This document shows positions 8,169 through 15,513 of a DNA stretch of 64,000 nucleotides, piece after piece. The notes under the pieces were generated by a model. The model made no database searches, was not told the origin of the DNA, and saw only the letters and a list, made by a program, of their open reading frames with translations. Both the position numbers and the translations under genes were made by a program. How positions within the stretch are numbered: position 1 is the first letter of the stretch; the number at the start of each line of letters is the position of its first letter. The stretch lies in contig MPMJ01000012.1 of the NCBI GenBank assembly GCA_002238425.1, forward strand, positions 1 through 64,000. Reading direction: 5' to 3'. The DNA comes from SAR202 cluster bacterium bin16. Its GTDB lineage: Bacteria > Chloroflexota > Dehalococcoidia > Lucifugimonadales > Australimonadaceae.

Positions 8169-8471
8169 GTGGCGACGGTCTTCCTGTCCATCCCGCTCAG
8201 GCGCTACACCGACGGTGAGTCGAGCGCGGAAGTGCCGGGAGCGACGCTGCGCGCGCTGGTGCGGAACCTCAACGAGCGTTATCCGGGCATCGCCGAGAGC
8301 CTCGTGAACCCCGAGGACACCGACCGGCTGATGCCGGGGCTTGCGGCTATCGTGGACGGAGAGCCGACGAACATGGGCCTGCTGACGCCCCTCGACGAGC
8401 ATTCCGAGGTGCACTTCATCCCGGCGATCTCGGGCGGCGCAGGACGACTCGGAGGGAGTAGATGCGTTTAG
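8169..8471 (+). CDS. MoaD/ThiS-family ubiquitin-like sulfur carrier with C-terminal extension
   Basis: A 100-residue beta-grasp protein: VFLSIPLRRYTDGES at the start, GATLRALVRNLNERYPG in the middle and VHFIPAISGG near the end, as in MoaD/ThiS proteins that are thiocarboxylated at a terminal Gly-Gly. Here the Gly-Gly is followed by ten residues (AGRLGGSRCV), so the carrier would need processing or works differently. The start is GTG, 3 bp after the large subunit gene. The 3' end overlaps the aminotransferase start by 10 bp. Its position suggests it serves the molybdenum cofactor of this enzyme. Confidence 0.8.
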   Translation: MATVFLSIPLRRYTDGESSAEVPGATLRALVRNLNERYPGIAESLVNPEDTDRLMPGLAAIVDGEPTNMGLLTPLDEHSEVHFIPAISGGAGRLGGSRCV

Positions 8472-9625
8472 CGTCGCGGATGTCACGGCTGGGGACGGAG
8501 ACGGCGTTCGAGGCGCTGGCGCGGGCGAAGGCGCTCGAGGCGCAGGGCCACAGCATCATCTTCCTTGGCATCGGCGAGCCTGACTACGACACGCCCGCGC
8601 ACATCGTCGAGGCGGCGAAAGGCGCGCTCGATGCGGGATACACGCACTACGTGCCGTCGCCCGGCATCACCGAGGTGCGCGAGGCGATAGCGGCGGACGT
8701 AGGGCAGCGCCTCGACTGCGAGATACCCGCGACCCGCGTGGTGATCACCCCCGGCGGCAAACCGATCATGTTCTTCACCATCCTCGCACTCGCGGAAGAG
8801 GGCGACGAGGTCATCTACCCGAACCCCGGCTTCCCCATCTACGAGTCGATGATCCGGTTCGCGGGAGCAACGCCGGTGCCGATGCGGCTGCGCGAAGAGC
8901 TCGGCTACAACCCGGACCCGGACGAGCTCGCCGGGCTCATCAGCCCCCGCACGCGGCTCATCATCGTCAACTCGCCGAACAATCCGTGCGGGAGCGTCAT
9001 CCCGGACTCGACCCTGGAGCGCATCGCTGAGCTCGCCGTGGAGGCGGACGCGGTGGTGCTCTCGGACGAGATCTACAAGGACTTCTACTACGAGGGCTCG
9101 CACACCTCCATCACGAGTTTCCCGTCGATGTGGGAGCGGACGGTGGTGTTGGACGGGCTCTCCAAGAGCTACGCGATGACGGGCTGGCGGCTGGGCTATG
9201 GCATATTCCCGGAGCCGCTGGTAGAGCCGGTGACGCGGCTGGTGACGAACAGCGTCTCGTGCACTGCGGCGTTCGGGCAGATCGCGGCGGTGACGGCGCT
9301 GCAGTCGTCGCAGGAACCCGTCAGAGAGATGGTCAGTGAGTTCGCGGAGCGCCGGAGCCTGCTCGTCGCGGGGCTCAACGACATCCCTGGCATCTCGTGC
9401 CCGATGCCGGGCGGCGCGTTCTACGCGTTCCCGAACATCACGGGGACGGGGATGACGAGCAGCGAGTTCGAGCGCGGCGCGCTGCAGGAGGCGGGAGTGT
9501 CGCTGCTCTCGGGGACGTCGTTCGGGGAGTACGGCGAGGGGTACGCGCGCATCTCGTTCGCGAACTCGCAGGAGAACATCCGCGAGGCGCTCAACCGGCT
9601 GGGACGCTGGCTCGCGGAGCGGTAG
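8462..9625 (+). CDS. Class I/II PLP-dependent aminotransferase
   Basis: Fold-type I aminotransferase, 387 residues. It has the YTHYVPSPGITEVREAIA substrate-binding region, NSPNNPCG, the aspartate in LSDEIYKDFYY and the Schiff-base lysine K235 in LDGLSKSYAMTGWRLGY. The family includes aspartate and other broad-range aminotransferases; exact specificity is not readable. It overlaps the MoaD-like gene by 10 bp, so it is translationally coupled to the molybdenum hydroxylase operon and may act on the same catabolic substrate. Confidence 0.88.
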   Translation: MRLASRMSRLGTETAFEALARAKALEAQGHSIIFLGIGEPDYDTPAHIVEAAKGALDAGYTHYVPSPGITEVREAIAADVGQRLDCEIPATRVVITPGGKPIMFFTILALAEEGDEVIYPNPGFPIYESMIRFAGATPVPMRLREELGYNPDPDELAGLISPRTRLIIVNSPNNPCGSVIPDSTLERIAELAVEADAVVLSDEIYKDFYYEGSHTSITSFPSMWERTVVLDGLSKSYAMTGWRLGYGIFPEPLVEPVTRLVTNSVSCTAAFGQIAAVTALQSSQEPVREMVSEFAERRSLLVAGLNDIPGISCPMPGGAFYAFPNITGTGMTSSEFERGALQEAGVSLLSGTSFGEYGEGYARISFANSQENIREALNRLGRWLAER

Positions 9626-9634
9626 TCCCCGGCC

Positions 9635-10489
9635 TCACCCACTCGCGATCTCGTTCGCGAAGCGCAACACCGCCTGCTCGACACGCTCCCATGCCCCACT
9701 CTCTGGCCTGGGCAGGCCGTGCAAACCGTCCACCCTCTCGAAGCGCCGCACGGATGGCAAGCGTTCGACGAGGCGGGCGGTGTCGTCAGGCTTCACGAGG
9801 GTGTCGCGCACGCCCTGGACGACGAGCGTAGGTGCTCGGAGTAGCCGCGCGGCGGCACCCGCTGCCAGGCCGAGTCTGCGCAGTTCGTTCAGGAGCTGGG
9901 TGGGGACGATGAAGGCGCGCAACTCCGCCTGCACGGCGGGATCGTCTATCTGCAGGCCAGGGATGACGCTGAGCAGGCCCCGCCGGATGCGCTCGTCGGA
10001 GAAGTCGGCGCGTTTGAGCGGACGCCACCGTCCGAAGAAGAGCCGGAGGAACGGCCAGAGGAGATGCACTGCCGGCCCACCGAAGCGCCAATACGGCGCG
10101 AGCAGTGCGTAGCCGTCGGCCATCTCCCGCTGCGCGGCCACGATGGATACAGAGGCACCGAGCGAGTGCCCCACGACGATGACGGTGTCGTGCTCCGTGC
10201 GCAGCGAGCGCACGCGCTCCGCTATAGCGTCTCGCCACTCGGCGTGGCGGCGGTTAGGGAGCGTTATGATCTGCGGGCCGAAGCCGGGCAGGAGGGGAGC
10301 GTCGACGTCCCAGCCCGCGGCGGCGAGCGACGCAGCAAGCGGCCGCATGTCGGCGGGGGTGCCGGGGAAACCGTGGACCAGGAGCGCCGCACCGCGCATC
10401 GCGCCGCGTGCGGACTTGCGGAACGGCTGGTGCTCATCCTCGGTGAAGAGCGGCAGGCTGCGGAGGAAAGAGGAGGGTTCGTACGGCAT
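9635..10489 (-). CDS. Alpha/beta hydrolase (carboxylesterase/lysophospholipase-like)
   Basis: The nucleophile elbow is VVGHSLGAS with S109. The oxyanion-hole region LLVHGFPGTPADMRPLA and the late VDGLHGLPRPESG histidine segment complete a serine-hydrolase pattern like the carboxylesterase Est30 group. No signal peptide is visible, so it is probably cytosolic. It converges with the aminotransferase operon (9-bp gap) and is followed upstream on the same strand by a short SDR gene (12 bp), so these two are likely one transcript. Confidence 0.85.
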   Translation of the reverse strand: MPYEPSSFLRSLPLFTEDEHQPFRKSARGAMRGAALLVHGFPGTPADMRPLAASLAAAGWDVDAPLLPGFGPQIITLPNRRHAEWRDAIAERVRSLRTEHDTVIVVGHSLGASVSIVAAQREMADGYALLAPYWRFGGPAVHLLWPFLRLFFGRWRPLKRADFSDERIRRGLLSVIPGLQIDDPAVQAELRAFIVPTQLLNELRRLGLAAGAAARLLRAPTLVVQGVRDTLVKPDDTARLVERLPSVRRFERVDGLHGLPRPESGAWERVEQAVLRFANEIASG

Positions 10490-10501
10490 GGGAACAGGCT
10501 A

Positions 10502-11092
10502 TCAGCGGACGTACATGCCGCCGTTGATGTCTATGCACGCGCCGTTCAACTGGGACCAGTGCGGCTGCATGATGTCGAGCAGGACGTGCGCGAGGTCGGC
10601 TGCGCTGATGAGGTGGCCGGTGGGGGTGGTCTTGAGGTGCATGTCCAGCACCGCCGGAGACGTGCCGTCGTGCATGGCGCCCTTCGTTGCTCCGTAGAGC
10701 GGGTCACTCGAACCGCGCTGTCCCGCCTGCGAGCCCAGGATGATGATGTGGGAGTCGTCCGAGAGGACGGGAGCGATGCGCTGGATGGCGCGGAACTGGC
10801 CGGAGAAGTTGACGTCCACGACGTCTGCTATGAGGTCGTCGTCGTAGGCGTCCAACGTTCTGCCGAGGGAGAGGCCGGGCAGGAGGAGCAGCACGTCAGC
10901 GCCCTGCGCGGGCCCGGCGAGCGCGTCGAGGTCGGCGGCCGAGCGCACGTCGGCGCGAATCCACGCCGCGCGGTCGAGGCCGTCCGGTACGCCGGAGCGG
11001 TACGTCGCGCAGACCTCGTGGCCTGCGTCGAGAAGGACGCGTATCGCGGCCCGTCCGATGCTCGACGAACCGCTGAGGACGAATACCTTCAT
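10502..11092 (-). CDS. Short-chain dehydrogenase/reductase-like protein with internal shortening
   Basis: A Rossmann-fold start (MKVFVLSGSSSIGRAAIR), a conserved serine region (IIILGSQAG) and the YGATKGA catalytic Tyr/Lys pair are present. Only 196 residues are encoded, against about 240-260 for the family. The usual stretch after YxxxK (membrane-facing helix and the RVNxVxPG loop) is missing: YGATKGAMHD runs directly into GTSPAVLDMHL. The frame is intact, so this is an in-frame deletion or a divergent subfamily. Activity is doubtful. Confidence 0.65.
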   Translation of the reverse strand: MKVFVLSGSSSIGRAAIRVLLDAGHEVCATYRSGVPDGLDRAAWIRADVRSAADLDALAGPAQGADVLLLLPGLSLGRTLDAYDDDLIADVVDVNFSGQFRAIQRIAPVLSDDSHIIILGSQAGQRGSSDPLYGATKGAMHDGTSPAVLDMHLKTTPTGHLISAADLAHVLLDIMQPHWSQLNGACIDINGGMYVR

Positions 11093-11477
11093 GCGCTGTC
11101 TCCTACGGTGGACCCCTTCATCGCGTGAACAAGAATCTCAACGGAGGGGGCAATGAGAACCTTGTTCGGGGCTTTTACGAGTGGGACGGGGGCGCCGTTT
11201 GACATTCTTGTTCTCCTCTTGACAGGCATTTCCCAGGCCGTGGCCTGCTTCCCGGCGTCAAAGCAACAACAATCTCATGCGTTTACAAGTTCGGCCCCGG
11301 CGTGGGGGTGTTGCATCCTGTTGCATGGTGCATCGCGGGCGGGGGCTGTGCGGGCGCGCGGTCATGGAGACATGGTAGGGAGCGGGGCATCGCCGGCGCA
11401 ACGGGGCGGTGTCACAGTCGAAGGTGCTCGACGGGGAGACGGGAGCGAGGGGCCGAGTGGTACCATGAGCGGGCAGT
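11093..11477. other. Intergenic region, inverted-repeat rich, no convincing gene
   Basis: No supported coding sequence. GAACAAGAAT at 11127-11136 has its perfect inverse ATTCTTGTTC at 11204-11213, and a smaller palindrome GAACCTTGTTC sits between them at 11157-11167. A reading frame from 11153 has a ribosome-binding-like GGAGGGGG but runs into the tRNA fragment and has no protein-like composition. Confidence 0.45.
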
Positions 11478-11525
11478 GCCCCTGTAGCTCAGGAGGATAG
11501 AGCAGCGGTTTCCTGGACCGCGCCT
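11478..11525 (+). pseudogene. 5' fragment of tRNA-Arg
   Basis: From GCCCCTGTAGCTCAGGAGGA through the anticodon stem the sequence is identical or nearly so to the intact tRNA-Arg at 12462. The shared run starts at 11476, is identical for 39 nt, and then differs GG for AA beside the anticodon. After about 11525 it diverges; no T arm or 3' acceptor half follows. It cannot be a functional tRNA. The intact and broken copies flank the PEP mutase-family gene, about 984 bp apart. Confidence 0.8.
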
Positions 11526-11549
11526 CCCAGTGTAGTGGGACGTAACACG

Positions 11550-12347
11550 ATGGTGGACCTCGAACAGCTTTCATCGAAGGCTCAATCATTCCGCGACCTG
11601 CATACGGGACCCGGAATGCTGGTGATGGCGAATGCGTGGGACGCGGCGAGTGCCCGACGCTTCGAGGCGGCGGGCTTCCCTGCGATCGCAACGACCAGCG
11701 GCGGCGTATCGGCAGCGATCGGCCACGCGGACCACGAGGCAGCCCCGGTCGAGGAGATGCTCGCTGCGGCGGAGCGCATCACCCGCTCAGTGCCATTGCC
11801 TGTCACCGTCGACTTCGAGGCTGGTTACCGACTGCCTCCGGATGAAATCGCGCGACGGTTGATCCACATCGGGGCCGTGGGCCTGAACCTCGAAGACACG
11901 GACCACTACGGGACGTTGGGGCTGGCGCCGGCCGAAGCACAGGCAGAGCGCCTGGCGGCTGTCAAGGTCGAGGCGCAGGCCCTTGGCATCGACCTGTTCC
12001 TCAACGCACGGGTGGACGTATTCATCCGGCGCGAAGGGGACACGGACATGCAGTTGGAAGAGGGACTGCAACGCGCCAGGCTTTATCGCGAAGCGGGGGC
12101 AGACTGCATATACCCCATCAGCTTGAGCGACCCCACCGCGATCCGTGCCCTGGTTGAAGCAGTCCAGGTTGTCAACGTAACGGTGCGCCGTGGGGGACCT
12201 ATCTCGGTCAGTGCCGCGGCCCAGGCGGGCGCGCGACGGGTGACGTACGCTACGAGCATCTTCCGCGAAACCATGTCTCACGTTGACCAGATCGCTGCGG
12301 AGATTCGAGCAGAGGTCCCGGGCGCATCCCTCACGCACGACGTATAA
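11550..12347 (+). CDS. Isocitrate lyase/PEP mutase family protein
   Basis: A TIM-barrel enzyme of the PEP mutase/isocitrate lyase superfamily, about 265 residues. Key segments are MANAWDAASARRFEAAGF, VDFEAGY (metal-binding DxE-like loop), VGLNLEDTDH and FLNARVDVF. It lacks the KKCGH motif of true isocitrate lyase, so it is more like carboxyphosphonoenolpyruvate mutase or 2-methylisocitrate-lyase-like proteins of unknown substrate. ATG 11550 is preferred over GTG 11535. It sits between a tRNA-Arg fragment and the intact tRNA-Arg, as if inserted there. Confidence 0.82.
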   Translation: MVDLEQLSSKAQSFRDLHTGPGMLVMANAWDAASARRFEAAGFPAIATTSGGVSAAIGHADHEAAPVEEMLAAAERITRSVPLPVTVDFEAGYRLPPDEIARRLIHIGAVGLNLEDTDHYGTLGLAPAEAQAERLAAVKVEAQALGIDLFLNARVDVFIRREGDTDMQLEEGLQRARLYREAGADCIYPISLSDPTAIRALVEAVQVVNVTVRRGGPISVSAAAQAGARRVTYATSIFRETMSHVDQIAAEIRAEVPGASLTHDV

Positions 12348-12461
12348 CTACCTCCCTCACCGGATGCTGAGGCCAGACAGCGATCGACGGGGCATCCGGT
12401 CTGCAATTCTGCCTGCACGATGAAGAGTCGATGGGGCCGTGCAGGAGTACAATACGCCTGT

Positions 12462-12537
12462 GCCCCTGTAGCTCAGGAGGATAGAGCAGCGGTTTCCTAA
12501 ACCGCGTGCCAGGGTTCGAGTCCCTGCAGGGGTACCA
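12462..12537 (+). tRNA. tRNA-Arg (anticodon CCT)
   Basis: A full cloverleaf: acceptor GCCCCTG/CAGGGGT (first pair G-U), D arm GCTCAGGAGGATAGAGC, anticodon stem GCGGT/ACCGC around loop TTCCTAA giving anticodon CCT, T arm CAGGGTTCGAGTCCCTG, discriminator A and encoded CCA. Confidence 0.95.
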
Positions 12538-12917
12538 GGCTTACCGGTATGCGGTAGTGGCGTTGGACCGCGCCAAGAGATCACTGCAGGCCGAGGCGTT
12601 GAGCCGCAAGCACCAAGGCGAGCCTGGATGGTGCGTGCAATTTCTCCCGCGCATTCCGCAGGTAGTAGCGCCGTGTCCGCGCGCCGCTCACTCGAGAATG
12701 ACCACCATTGCCCTTACCCAGTGAGAGGAAGTGTATTGAGGGCCACGCTGATGAACGCGCGAATAGGCGGCCTGCCCGTGCTTAGAGTGCGGGCAGGTTG
12801 ATGTGCGCACCGATTCCCATGACTCGGCGGCTCAGGGCCGTCTCTGCGACCTCCGTCCTGTCTCGCGCTCATTCCGAGTTGCTGCCCGGGCAGCGGTTGA
12901 GCCGTCGGTTCCGGGGT
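12538..12917. other. Intergenic region after tRNA-Arg
   Basis: No gene supported. It holds the hairpin 12771-12797 described separately. The rest shows no clear protein-like reading frame or RNA structure. Confidence 0.5.
12771..12797. repeat. Hairpin / dispersed repeat (CTAGAGYGCGGGC family)
   Basis: CCTGCCCG and CGGGCAGG form an 8-bp stem around TGCTTAGAGTG. The segment 12778-12796 (GTGCTTAGAGTGCGGGCAG) recurs with one mismatch at 14603-14621, on the other side of the cadherin gene. Related copies containing CTAGAGCGCGGGC lie at about 15117 and 15331. Confidence 0.65.
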
Positions 12918-14366
12918 CTATCTGTGGGGGGACCACCGCAGGACAGTGAGGTCCAGGGAGTTGGAGAGTTTCCTGCCGTCTGGCGTGCAGACGGCGCCCT
13001 GGGCCTCACAGTCCGTTGTGACAGGCAATGTGAGTCTTATAAGCGAGTTGCCGTCCGGCTTCACGGTTATCTGCCAACTGATGTTGCTGGGCTTGTCAAG
13101 GCGCCGGGCCTTGATCACCGTACCTCCGCTCACCGTGAACACATGGTCACGGAGGGTCTTGTAGCTCAGCTTGACCTCCTCGCTGAAGTGCAAATCGAAA
13201 CTGAACGGAAGCCGATAGGCATACTCGGCGGGGACCCTTGCGAATCTCGCCGTCGGCGGAGGCGCCTCATCTACGTCGGTGATGGTTACCGCCACGTCCA
13301 GCGTCGCGTCGTTCGTTCCATCGGAGGAGGTGAAGGTCACGGAGTAGGAGTTCTTCGTTTCGAAGTCTGGAGCCGACTTGAATCTCAGCACGCCGTTGGT
13401 GAAGGTGAAGCTGGCCGCGTCCGTCCCGCCGAGGGTCAGCGTGGACGTCTCCCCCTCGGGGTCCGTCGCCGTGTACTCGCCGACGTCGTCGGTGGAGTTT
13501 TCCGCGAAGTCCACGGACGACAACCCCTCGATCACCGGCGCCTCGTCCACATCGGTCACCGTGACGGTTACCGGCAGTTCCGTTGTCAAGCTCCCGTCGG
13601 AGACTTGCAGAATGACGCTGAATACACCGTCCTTATCGGCATCGGAGGGCTGTTCGTAGTCGGGCTCGGTGCCATAGTGCAGTATGTTCAGGGCCGCGTA
13701 GCAGGTCTTCCCCGATACAAAGATGTGCTCATAGGTGAACGCCTCGCTGTCTGCGCCCGCCAGGGAGAAGGTAAGCGTATCCCCCTGAGGGTCTGTGGCG
13801 CCGAAGTCATACAAATAGTGCGCATAGCCCTCTTCCAGGATGATCGCTTCTTTCTTCTGGGTGAAGGAGGGAGGGTCATTCCCGTCGGTGACCGTAACGG
13901 TAACCGCCCGGGTGTCGCTCTTGCCGTTAGCCGTCGCCTTCACCGTCACCAGATAGGTGTTGTCGCTGTCGGCGTCGGCTGGCGAATCGAAGTCGGGCGA
14001 GACCTTGAAGCTGAGAGCTCCGCCGTCACTGATATCGAACCTTGCCGCGTCCGTGCCTTCCACCGACCAGGCGATGGCGTCGTTCTCCGGGTCTGTCGCC
14101 GTGTACGTCGCCACCAATGTCCGTGGCATGCCCAGCGAAGCCTGGCTCCCGCTGGGGTGGCAGAGCCGTCCCGCCTGGCAGCACTCAGAGCCTGCCGTGC
14201 CGCGCTCAGCAAAGCTGGGAGTTGTGGGGCCGGCGGTAATCGTCGGCGCCTCGTCCACGTCGTTCACCGCCGACCCGCTCAGGGCCTGGAGTGGCTGTCC
14301 TCCCTGCAGGAGCAGTGCACCCGTGGCGAGGAGTAACAGAATCAGCGCGATGGCTGGGCGAGGCAA
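12918..14366 (-). CDS. Secreted cadherin-repeat protein
   Basis: A 482-residue exported protein. An N-terminal signal peptide (MPRPAIALILLLLATGALLL) is followed by about three cadherin-like beta-sandwich repeats. These are marked by YTATDPENDAIAW, FGATDPQGDTLTF and YTATDPEGETSTL motifs, each closed by VTVTVTDxxDxPP linkers with the Asp residues that bind calcium. The last 110 residues form a separate domain (SFDLHFSEEVKLSYKTL) similar to SwmB/Ig-like adhesin modules. There is no sortase motif or C-terminal membrane anchor. It is probably a calcium-dependent surface or matrix adhesion protein. Confidence 0.8.
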   Translation of the reverse strand: MPRPAIALILLLLATGALLLQGGQPLQALSGSAVNDVDEAPTITAGPTTPSFAERGTAGSECCQAGRLCHPSGSQASLGMPRTLVATYTATDPENDAIAWSVEGTDAARFDISDGGALSFKVSPDFDSPADADSDNTYLVTVKATANGKSDTRAVTVTVTDGNDPPSFTQKKEAIILEEGYAHYLYDFGATDPQGDTLTFSLAGADSEAFTYEHIFVSGKTCYAALNILHYGTEPDYEQPSDADKDGVFSVILQVSDGSLTTELPVTVTVTDVDEAPVIEGLSSVDFAENSTDDVGEYTATDPEGETSTLTLGGTDAASFTFTNGVLRFKSAPDFETKNSYSVTFTSSDGTNDATLDVAVTITDVDEAPPPTARFARVPAEYAYRLPFSFDLHFSEEVKLSYKTLRDHVFTVSGGTVIKARRLDKPSNISWQITVKPDGNSLIRLTLPVTTDCEAQGAVCTPDGRKLSNSLDLTVLRWSPHR

Positions 14367-14646
14367 TAGAAGGAATCTTGTGTTCAGGGGGGACGCTCCG
14401 GGATAGCAGAAAGGTCTGAACTAGAGCGGATGTTGCACCGAGAACCTGGTAGATGTCAACATCCCCACACGACAAATTACCAGACTTATCTGTGCTATGT
14501 GGCCGAAGACACCCTAGTTGTCACTAAAACGTCATCATCCGCCGTAGCATCCCCGAGCGACAGGACCACGGCTTCTACCCATCGTTGACAGGCAGCCAGT
14601 GCGTGCCTAGAGTGCGGGCAGCGTAATCGAGAGGAGGCGCAGCGCC
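14367..14646. other. Divergent promoter region between cadherin and cupin genes
   Basis: This stretch is visibly more AT-rich than its surroundings (about 14450-14560), as expected for divergent promoters, but I cannot fix -35/-10 boxes with confidence. GATGTTG (14429-14435) and CAACATC (14457-14463) form a 7-bp inverted repeat. GTGCCTAGAGTGCGGGCAG at 14603-14621 is the second copy of the repeat at 12778. Confidence 0.4.
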
Positions 14647-15039
14647 ATGCCGATAGAGGTCTTCGACACGAAAGCGTTCGGCCACGAGACGAAGAAGCGC
14701 ACCGTGGTGATGGACACGAACCGTTTCCACGTGTGGATCCACTACTATACGCCCGATCAGATGGACGAGATGCACTGCCACAACCAGGACCAGACGTTCC
14801 AGATCATCGAGGGGGAGTTGACGATGAACTTCCCGGATGGCGGCAAGGCGGTGCTGACGCCGGGCATGATGGCGACCATCACGGGCGGGTCGTTCTACCA
14901 GTTGCACAACACCGGCGGCGCGCCGCTCATCATGATCGGGACGCGGTCCGGCGCGACGGCCAACACGGTGAAGGTAGAGCACGGCACCGGTCGCATCATC
15001 AACGACCGGATCAACTATGCGGAGACCGCCAAGCGGTAA
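14647..15039 (+). CDS. Cupin-domain protein
   Basis: A single-cupin protein of 130 residues. Cupin motif 1 is MHCHNQDQTFQIIEGE, with two His and a Glu as metal ligands, and motif 2 is GSFYQLHNTG with the third His. The metal and substrate are unknown; small cupins of this type act as dioxygenases, isomerases or ligand sensors. The start is preceded by GAGAGGAGGCGCAGCGCC, a good ribosome site. It is a single-gene unit, with the repeat region immediately downstream. Confidence 0.8.
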   Translation: MPIEVFDTKAFGHETKKRTVVMDTNRFHVWIHYYTPDQMDEMHCHNQDQTFQIIEGELTMNFPDGGKAVLTPGMMATITGGSFYQLHNTGGAPLIMIGTRSGATANTVKVEHGTGRIINDRINYAETAKR

Positions 15040-15110
15040 GGGTTGCTGGATCCCCGCGAAAGCGGGGATGACGGGGACAGGGGCGGGGATGATGGGAGCG
15101 GCAAGGCGGT
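15040..15110. repeat. Palindromic repeat related to the GCGGGAATGACGG family
   Basis: GGATCCCCGCGAAAGCGGGG followed by ATGACGGGG forms a hairpin (CCCCGC/GCGGGG) directly after the cupin stop. It could also terminate the cupin transcript. Confidence 0.55.
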
Positions 15111-15256
15111 GAGGTCGTGCGCTAGAGCGCGGGCCTGCGCAGGAACGATAGGAAGGGCACCCACAAGGGGCGCCCCTACACCAGACCCCGAACCGCACCC
15201 CGGCCACCCCGCGTGCCTGATCGGCACTCTGGATTCCCGCTTTCGCGGGAATGACG
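15111..15256. repeat. Composite repeat, unit 1
   Basis: Three blocks occur in order. Block A is GTGCGCTAGAGCGCGGGCCT, block B is GGGCACCCACAAGGGGCGCC followed by CCTACACCAGACCC, and block C is CTGGATTCCCGCTTTCGCGG followed by GAATGACGG. The same order recurs at 15325-15455. Block B also follows the tandem repeat at 2062, and block C is the palindrome seen at 851. Confidence 0.8.
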
Positions 15257-15324
15257 GGGGAAGGGCTGCGAGGGTGCGCACTAAAGCGCGGGCCCGCGCA
15301 GGAACGACGGGACCAAGGGGCTGC

Positions 15325-15455
15325 GAGGTCGTGCGCTAGAGCGCGGGCCTGCGCAGGGGCACCCACAAGGGATGCCCCTACACCAGACCCCTGTCCGCAC
15401 CTCGCCACCCCGTGTGCCTGATGGCACTCTGGATTCCCGCTTTCGCGGGAATGAC
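15325..15455. repeat. Composite repeat, unit 2
   Basis: The second copy of the A-B-C composite at 15111-15256, about 214 bp downstream, same orientation and about 85-90% identical over the shared blocks. A partial block A (CACTAAAGCGCGGGCCCGCG) lies between them at about 15280-15300. Confidence 0.8.
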
Positions 15456-15513
15456 GAAGAAGGGGCGGGAATGACGGAGGAGGGCGGGGAAGACGGGACC
15501 AAGGGGTGCGGGG

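Noticed and set aside
5886-8486. Very long open frame antisense to the molybdenum hydroxylase large subunit
   Set aside because: High GC makes long antisense frames common. The Arg/His/Val-rich translation has no recognisable domain and the sense strand is a certain gene.
11153-11500. Reading frame after a GGAGGGGG motif in the gap before the tRNA fragment
   Set aside because: It runs into the tRNA-Arg fragment and its translation has no protein-like pattern.
11550-12347. True isocitrate lyase (glyoxylate shunt)
   Set aside because: The protein is too short and lacks the KKCGH signature; it belongs to the broader PEP mutase superfamily.
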